A stretch of 64,000 nucleotides of DNA from JBHENC01 sp046262295 (GTDB lineage: Bacteria > Acidobacteriota > Blastocatellia > Pyrinomonadales > Pyrinomonadaceae): positions 1 through 64,000 of the forward strand of contig JBHENC010000017.1 of the NCBI GenBank assembly GCA_046262295.1. Reading direction: 5' to 3'. The notes below the pieces were generated by a model. The model made no database searches and was not told the origin of the DNA. It worked only from the letters and a program-made list of their open reading frames with translations. This document shows, piece by piece, positions 59,030 through 64,000 of this stretch (the stretch's first letter is position 1; every line of letters begins with the position of its first letter). The position numbers and the translations under genes were made by a program.

Positions 59030-59080
59030 GCAGTAATCAGTTTTCAGCTTCTCGCTTTCTTTTACAGACTACTGACAAAT
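59030..59080. repeat. Low-complexity ACTGAAAACT-type intergenic repeat
   Basis: GTAATCAGTTTTCAGCTTCT and a following CAGACTACTGACAAATGATT resemble words found in the repeats at 4743-4902 and 41879-41933. It lies between the VWA gene and the FIST gene; no hairpin with long perfect arms is seen. Confidence 0.45.
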
Positions 59081-59149
59081 GATTACTAACTACTCGCTTA
59101 TGATTGAATAGCTTAGCTGCATGAAAGTCAGCACAACGGGAGCATCTAC

Positions 59150-60316
59150 ATGACGGATTCAACGGTGGTGTATACGGATTTAGCTGATAGTAAAGAAGCG
59201 GGGGATTTTCTCGGTGCAAAAATAACAAAGGATTTCGGGGGAAACTCGCCCGATGCTCTCATTGTTTTCGCCTCCTCGAGACATGATTACACACGCTTAC
59301 TACGGGCGATAAAAGCGGCGTGCCGTCCTAAAGTGATGGTCGGGTGCTCCTCGGCCGGTGAGTTCACCAGCGAATCTCAAGGGGAAAGCTCCGCCAGCGC
59401 CGTCGCTCTCAGGTCTACCGAGATGCACTTCGCTGCCGGAGTCGGCCATCATCTGCGCGTTGATCGTGAGGCGGCAGCCAAAGAGATCGCCTCTTCATTC
59501 GTCGGTCTCGATAATCATAAATACCCTTTTCGCTCCGCCCTTGTGCTGACGGACGCGCTGGCCGGATATGCCGACGATCTTATTGAGTCTCTAAACCTCC
59601 TCACAGCCGGAACCTACACGCTCTTCGGCGGCGGCGCGGGCGATGATGCGCAGTTCACACGGACGCACATTTTTCATGATACGGAGGCTATTCCCGATGC
59701 CGCCGTCGCGCTCGAGATTCTTTCGGCCAAGCCGCTCGGCATCGGCGTCAGTCATGGCTGGATGCCCGCGAGTGAACCCATGCGCGTAACGGAAGCTGAC
59801 GGAATGCGGCTAATCAGCCTGAACGCCGCGCCCGCTATCGAAGTCTTTCAAGACCACGCGGCATCAACCGGACAGGCTTTCGATCCGAATGACCCCGTCC
59901 CTTTTTTTCTACACAACATTGTCGGGATTGATACCGGCAGCGGCCACAAACTCCGCGTACCATTGGCAGTGAACGCGGACGGTTCTGTGACGTGTGCGGC
60001 GGACATTCCGACGGGCGCGACCGTACACATCATGAGCGCCACAGGCAGCTCATCAGCCGATGCTGCTGAAGGGGCAGCCCTTGCCGCCCTCGAGCAGCTC
60101 AACGGCTACCAGCCTAAAGTCGCGCTCTTCTTTGACTGCGTGGCAACAAGACTCAGGATGGGTAAAGAGTTCGGGTCGGAGATGGTGTCACTGAAGAAAG
60201 CCCTCGGCACGACGGAGTATGCGGGCTGCAACACCTACGGGCAGATCGCCCGCTCCGAAAGACAATTCAGCGGCTTTCATAATTGTACGGCAGTGGTGTG
60301 TGTGATTCCTGAATAA
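59150..60316 (+). CDS. FIST-domain sensory protein
   Basis: A 388-residue protein of FIST_N (about residues 30-225) and FIST_C (about 235-370) domains. Pointers are KVMVGCSSAGEFTSESQGES, LTDALAGYADDLIESLNLLT, LFGGGAGDDAQF, GIGVSHGWMPASEPMRV, and FFDCVATRLRMGKEFGSEMV with GCNTYGQIARSERQFSGFHN. FIST proteins are thought to bind small ligands such as amino acids and pass signals to partner kinases. The hybrid histidine kinase follows 16 bases later, so the pair probably forms one sensory unit. A GGGAG ribosome site precedes the ATG. Confidence 0.9.
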   Translation: MTDSTVVYTDLADSKEAGDFLGAKITKDFGGNSPDALIVFASSRHDYTRLLRAIKAACRPKVMVGCSSAGEFTSESQGESSASAVALRSTEMHFAAGVGHHLRVDREAAAKEIASSFVGLDNHKYPFRSALVLTDALAGYADDLIESLNLLTAGTYTLFGGGAGDDAQFTRTHIFHDTEAIPDAAVALEILSAKPLGIGVSHGWMPASEPMRVTEADGMRLISLNAAPAIEVFQDHAASTGQAFDPNDPVPFFLHNIVGIDTGSGHKLRVPLAVNADGSVTCAADIPTGATVHIMSATGSSSADAAEGAALAALEQLNGYQPKVALFFDCVATRLRMGKEFGSEMVSLKKALGTTEYAGCNTYGQIARSERQFSGFHNCTAVVCVIPE

Positions 60317-60332
60317 GAAACTCGGCCATGAA

Positions 60333-62039
60333 ATGTCTAGATTGACGCATCCACTATCTCTCATCCCGGCGCTCGTATCTTTCGACGGGCGGCGAGAGGC
60401 GGCACGTCGGCTTGCCGAACAACTGGATGCAGAAGACCTGATTCTGTTTATTCAAGACCCCGAAATAAACATCCTGTTACCGGCGCCGGGATTTTTACAG
60501 ACACTTCCGGCAGCCAAGACGTGGCGGGAATTGTTAAAGAATTGCACGACGGAGTGGACGACCGCCGACGTGCCCTTTCCGAATGCGGAATCTCTCAAGC
60601 GCGCGGCGGCGATTGCCGGCACGGATGGCTCAGTCCTCGCCTTGATTGGTGGCAACCCGAATCTCGATGAAGCCCGCGCGGTAGTCGAACTCTTGCCTCT
60701 GCTGGCAGCGGCCTTCCGGGGTGAACGTGCCATGCTCATCGCCGAAGGGCAAACGCGAGTGGCGCGTCAGGCAGCCGAACAGTCCAAGGCGCTGGCACAA
60801 AAGCTCGATGCCGCGCGCTCTGACCTCGAGCGTGCGTTGCGCGCAGCCGAGACAGCCAGCCGCGCCAAAGATGATTTTCTGGCTAACGTCTCTCATGAAT
60901 TGCGCACGCCGCTAACACCGATTTTAGGTTTCGCCAGAATGCTGCGTAGCGGCCAACTCGATGCGGAGAGCACTGAACGTGCGCTTGTGACCATTGAAAG
61001 GAATGCGGAATTACAATCACACCTCATCGAAGATATTTTGGACTTTGCGCGCATCATCGCCGGAAAGCTCAGGCTCGACGTGCAACAGGTCAATCCAATG
61101 GGCGTGGTCGAGGCGGCGCTTGAGGTCGTGCGCCCGGCTGCCGCCGCCCGTGACGTACGGCTACAGGCGGTGCTCGATCCCATCGCCGGGCCAATCGCCG
61201 GGGATGCCGGTCGTTTGCAGCAAATCGTTTGGAACCTGCTCACCAACGCAATCAAATTCACGCCCAAAGGCGGGCGCGTACAGGTACGGCTGGAGCGCAT
61301 CAATTCGCACATCGAAATTATCGTCAGTGATACCGGCGAAGGAATCAGCCCGGACTTCCTGCCCTATGTCTTCGACCGCTTTCGTCAGGCCGACAACAGC
61401 AATACGAGAAGGCACGGCGGACTAGGGCTGGGACTCTCGATTGTGCGGCAACTGGTGGAGATGCACGGCGGAACCATTGGCGTCCACAGCGGCGGTTTAG
61501 AGCAGGGAGCTACTTTCACGGTCAAGCTTCCGCGCGTAATCCTGCATAACTCCGGCTCTCTCAAGGAAGATTCTCCGCGACGACATCCGACGTCCGAACA
61601 AGGGGCAGTTGTTCCTTTCACCTGTCCACCGGAAATCGCGGGACTGCGCGTGCTCGTCGTGGATGATGAGGCGGATGCGCGGGAGTTGCTTGTCATGGTG
61701 CTCGAGTCCTGCGGGTCGGAAGTGACGACAGCCGCAAGCGCAACTGAAGCTTTTAAGATGGTAAGGAAACTAAAGCCGGATATTCTGATTAGCGATATTG
61801 GGATGCCGGATGAGGATGGCTATTCATTGATCGGTAATATCCGCGCGTTGAAACCGGAGGATGGGGGGCAGATTCCGGCCATCGCATTAACGGCACACGC
61901 GAGGCGGCAGGATCGTATGCGCGCGCTCGCCTCAGGTTATCAAATGCATATAGCGAAGCCGGTCGAGCCTGCCGAACTGGTTGTAGTGATTGCGAGTCTT
62001 GCCGGTCGCAAAATGAAGAATCCGGTCAGCGAGAGTTGA
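60333..62039 (+). CDS. Hybrid histidine kinase with receiver domain
   Basis: A 568-residue soluble kinase. The N-terminal 130 residues have a degenerate GAF-like pattern; a coiled coil follows at about 135-175. HisKA has phospho-acceptor His188 in NVSHELRTPLTPILGFARML. The ATPase domain shows NLLTNAIKFTPKGG, DTGEGISPDFLPYVFDRFRQ and GGLGLGLSIVRQLVEMHGG. The C-terminal receiver begins LRVLVVDDEADARELLVMV, with the phospho-Asp in ILISDIGMPDEDGYS and Lys in HIAKPVEPAEL. No membrane segment is present; input probably comes through the cotranscribed FIST protein. Confidence 0.95.
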   Translation: MSRLTHPLSLIPALVSFDGRREAARRLAEQLDAEDLILFIQDPEINILLPAPGFLQTLPAAKTWRELLKNCTTEWTTADVPFPNAESLKRAAAIAGTDGSVLALIGGNPNLDEARAVVELLPLLAAAFRGERAMLIAEGQTRVARQAAEQSKALAQKLDAARSDLERALRAAETASRAKDDFLANVSHELRTPLTPILGFARMLRSGQLDAESTERALVTIERNAELQSHLIEDILDFARIIAGKLRLDVQQVNPMGVVEAALEVVRPAAAARDVRLQAVLDPIAGPIAGDAGRLQQIVWNLLTNAIKFTPKGGRVQVRLERINSHIEIIVSDTGEGISPDFLPYVFDRFRQADNSNTRRHGGLGLGLSIVRQLVEMHGGTIGVHSGGLEQGATFTVKLPRVILHNSGSLKEDSPRRHPTSEQGAVVPFTCPPEIAGLRVLVVDDEADARELLVMVLESCGSEVTTAASATEAFKMVRKLKPDILISDIGMPDEDGYSLIGNIRALKPEDGGQIPAIALTAHARRQDRMRALASGYQMHIAKPVEPAELVVVIASLAGRKMKNPVSES

Positions 62040-62237
62040 TTGAAAATCTTTAGCTTTCTCTAGAACGCTTGCCGGAAGGCGTCAAGCGCATCCGCCGCGT
62101 CGCCGAACAATTGAGATGATAAGTTGACCACAAATAAGCGTCGCGTGTATAAATAAAACGACCCACGCGTTTACCTCCTATGGGGCTTTAGCGTTGCTTG
62201 TTAGGTTCCATCCCCAATTTCATCTATTCCACCTTAG

Positions 62238-62591
62238 ATGAGGTTAGCAGTGGATTACAGGGTAGAATTAGCCATCGCTCTGATGAAAGAAGACCTTCGC
62301 CGGAAGCTTTCGCTCAGCACAGTGGCGCAAGCGGCGAATCTATCCGTCTCACGTCTTCAGCACTTATTCAGAGCCGAAACCGGAATGACTCTCATAGGCT
62401 ACCGCCGATTGCTCAGAATAGAACGTGCGAGAGACCTTTTAGCGACCACGCCCTTAAGCATTAAGCAAATCAGAATCAGCGTCGGCATGGATGATAGACG
62501 CCATTTCGAGCGAGAGTTCAAGAAAGTTTGTGAGGTAACACCGACAGAATACAGAGCCGCCTTCTTTGCTTCAGTAAAAGAATTACATTGA
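62238..62591 (+). CDS. AraC-type HTH protein without an effector domain
   Basis: A 117-residue protein that is almost only the AraC double-HTH domain: LSLSTVAQAANLSVSRLQHL for the first helix-turn-helix and IKQIRISVGMDDRRHFEREF for the second, plus the typical KVCEVTPTEYR. No N-terminal ligand domain is encoded. It is a probable transcription regulator, possibly acting with the upstream kinase output or the downstream secreted protein gene. The 198-base gap before it contains what may be a gene remnant (see rejected items). Confidence 0.85.
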   Translation: MRLAVDYRVELAIALMKEDLRRKLSLSTVAQAANLSVSRLQHLFRAETGMTLIGYRRLLRIERARDLLATTPLSIKQIRISVGMDDRRHFEREFKKVCEVTPTEYRAAFFASVKELH

Positions 62592-62720
62592 TAGCAGATT
62601 TGACCGCACAATAGCAGAAGTAGCCCCACTTTTCTCGTTCTCTTGCAAAGAAGCTTTGTAGTAATATTATTAGCCTTAGCGAAACGCTAAAGACTCACGC
62701 TCAAATGGGAGGTTACGTAT

Positions 62721-63269
62721 ATGCTTAAAAGATGGCTTTTGGTTCTAGCCTTGGGGCTTCTTTCACTGAGCTATTTAGTCGCTCAAGAAGTAGTAGTCCC
62801 TCACGAACGTAAGGTTGCGGTTGAGACGGGTAGTTCGGCTGCATTTCACGTACAAAATGCGCGGTTGAATAATGTCGTCACAAGAAATAAAGGCAAACTG
62901 GAAGAAAGGTTCCTACTTTCTTTTCAAGTACCAGGCACTCTTGAGAGTGCGCTACCGCACACTGGAATTAAGCTTACCGCTTATAATGAAAAAGGCGGTA
63001 TCTTCGGACAACACACTTGGGCTTTGGCAAAGCGGGGGACGATAAGCAAACCAGCTGCCGACAAACTTCAAATCGTTTCTGACGTAAATCCAGCGCTTAA
63101 AGGAGCAAATAGTTATAGCTTGTCCCTGTTTTCGGTAAACCAAGCTGAAGAGGTAGCAAATATAGACTGTGTAACTTGTGCCGGGATTGCAAACGATACC
63201 TGTGGACGCGGAAAAGTAGGAGGCGTTAGCTGCGGAGCTGATGGTAGTTGCTCTTTTACTTGTAAGTAG
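62721..63269 (+). CDS. Secreted protein with cysteine-rich C-terminus
   Basis: A 182-residue protein with a signal peptide (MLKRWLLVLALGLLSLSYLV, cleavage near residue 21) and a GGGAGG ribosome site. The middle part is beta-rich (EERFLLSFQVPGTLESALPH, IKLTAYNEKGGIFGQHTWAL). The last 35 residues hold six cysteines with the spacing C-x2-C-x7-C-x9-C-x5-C-x3-C, ending in CSFTCK. No family is recognised; a short disulfide-stabilised tail with a leader-like body could point to a secreted peptide or surface protein. Composition is AT-richer than the core genes. Confidence 0.7.
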   Translation: MLKRWLLVLALGLLSLSYLVAQEVVVPHERKVAVETGSSAAFHVQNARLNNVVTRNKGKLEERFLLSFQVPGTLESALPHTGIKLTAYNEKGGIFGQHTWALAKRGTISKPAADKLQIVSDVNPALKGANSYSLSLFSVNQAEEVANIDCVTCAGIANDTCGRGKVGGVSCGADGSCSFTCK

Positions 63270-63930
63270 TCGGGTCTGATATGATTCCGAACTATGTTCC
63301 AAGTTGAGCGGGAAACGATTCTTTGTTTTCCAATCCGGCACTATATGCCGCGTGGCAGAGCAACTTGTTAAGAGGTAATTTCCCACAAACACAACGAGGG
63401 AGTAAAAAGAAACAGCGTCCGGCTTCTGATTAGCTGACGCTGTTTTTATTTAACGTGGAGCACTGAAGATTTTAATCACGCATCAGTACATATACATATT
63501 GTATTCGAGCGTAACGTATATGGAAACCGCGCCGCCAGCCGCCACTACCAACGCCGACGACTGCGACCCGCTTTCGCTTAAGAGCTTTCATCGGGCCGAG
63601 CCCACCGAGCCGCGCCAGCGGGATCGGTTCGGGCGAAACAGTCAGCACTTTCCCCCGGGAAACCTTTTTATCCGTGACGAGGAGAAGATGAATTCCAGAC
63701 TACTTGTTTGTATCTCGCCGGGCTACGATAGCCGGGACGCGGCGAAGGTTGAATGCCATTCACGGACGGCGGGTTAATTCCAGCCCCGGCTGCTTGATGC
63801 CGGTTCTGACCTCCGCCTAACATCTCTTGGGCGCTACATTTTAGATAAAGCTTGTTATTTATAGGAGTAGTAGTAGAATTCGCCCTCGCACATTCTTAGT
63901 CCCTCTCGCTCACTCGAAAGGAAAAGACTT
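63270..63930. other. Long intergenic region with terminator and unusual GC-rich patch
   Basis: About 660 bases. The first part holds a terminator (63410-63445). A GC-rich patch at about 63520-63840 contains a plus-strand frame from 63520 (METAPPAATTNADDCDPLSL and so on) to 63777, but without a ribosome site or protein-like pattern. It contains a hairpin around CGGGCTACGATAGCCG. I do not see a supportable gene. Confidence 0.4.
63410..63445 (+). terminator. Intrinsic terminator after the cysteine-rich gene
   Basis: AAACAGCGTC (63410-63419) pairs with GACGCTGTTT (63436-63445), followed by TTATTT. The U-run fits a rho-independent terminator on the plus strand, 140 bases after the stop codon. Confidence 0.75.
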
Positions 63931-64000
63931 ATGAGACAGAAAGCACTAAACATTTTGAATATCATGATTAAGGAAGAAGATGTTTCAAAGTTCACAGGTT
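63931..64000 (+). CDS. Start of a gene cut by the window end
   Basis: ATG at 63931 preceded by GAAAGGAAAAG. The 23 visible codons give MRQKALNILNIMIKEEDVSK and FTG, a small helical, lysine-rich beginning with no recognised motif. The frame is open to the edge. Confidence 0.6.
   Translation, partial: MRQKALNILNIMIKEEDVSKFTG

Noticed and set aside
62066..62119. Tail of a gene reading RLPEGVKRIRRVAEQLR and a stop
   Set aside because: Too short to assign; may be a gene remnant after the kinase, but could be chance in GC-rich sequence.
63520..63777. Plus-strand frame METAPPAATTNADD...
   Set aside because: No ribosome site, no recognised pattern and unusual Pro/Arg/Ser content; located in a GC-rich patch without other support.

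Overview
The window looks like chromosomal DNA from an Acidobacteriota bacterium, probably the Blastocatellia / Pyrinomonadaceae side. Pointers are two secreted VWA proteins of the acidobacterial VWFA-related type (21919-23151, 57749-59026), a DUF5916 outer-membrane barrel protein, a caspase-FGE fusion, many Sec-exported proteins of unknown function, and the high-GC codon usage of the core genes. This assignment is inferred from gene content; no rRNA is present. A few stretches (about 1-930, 29.7-30.4 kb, 55.9-56.4 kb, 62.6-64 kb) are visibly AT-richer and look acquired or fast evolving.

Layout. 0-7.6 kb: small hypotheticals, a VOC protein, a glutaredoxin, gatC-gatA (no gatB here), a DciA-like protein, maf, an exported thioredoxin-fold protein without catalytic cysteines, and a MocA-like nucleotidyltransferase. 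7.7-9.9 kb: an exported caspase-like protease fused to an FGE/C-type-lectin-like domain, followed by a second, broken copy of its 3' end. 10.0-13.1 kb: a toxin-antitoxin island with PemK/MazF, HicAB and DUF104-PIN modules. The same antitoxin start occurs three times, the DUF104 start three times in different stages of decay, and there is a decayed retropepsin gene. 13.1-20.2 kb (minus strand): a three-subunit molybdenum hydroxylase resembling 4-hydroxybenzoyl-CoA reductase, interrupted by a Uma2 gene, then panC, panB and folK.

20.4-30.4 kb: an AlbA_2/ATPase-fold protein, a VWA protein, an exported protein with a possible lectin-like C-terminus, two paralogous small secreted six-cysteine proteins, the DUF5916 protein, a DsbA-like oxidoreductase, ZapA and an HNH endonuclease. 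30.7-44.1 kb: WrbA, PEP carboxylase, a siroheme nitrite/sulfite reductase translationally coupled to a CbiX-SUMT fusion that supplies its cofactor, a cupin, an aldose epimerase, IlvE, an M19 dipeptidase lipoprotein, and a zinc-ribbon membrane protein coupled to endonuclease IV. 44.1-53 kb: a structured leader and leuS, a TlpA lipoprotein, a SYLF protein, LexA, a PfpI-ferritin-like fusion, and a FecR-like protein. 53-64 kb: tRNA-Thr(CGU), a histone-H1-like basic protein followed by a tiny acidic protein, an exported LolA-like protein, TrmFO overlapping a VWA gene, a FIST sensor plus hybrid histidine kinase, an AraC-type HTH protein, a secreted cysteine-rich protein and the start of a truncated gene.

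The features most worth follow-up are the symmetric six-cysteine secreted pair, the caspase-FGE gene with its duplicated 3' end, the modular toxin-antitoxin graveyard, the hydroxylase operon with an inserted Uma2 gene, the basic/acidic protein pair, and the hairpin-rich leader of leuS. Intergenic inverted repeats of a recurring ACTGAAAACT / GACTCTGGACTT type sit in at least four gene junctions.
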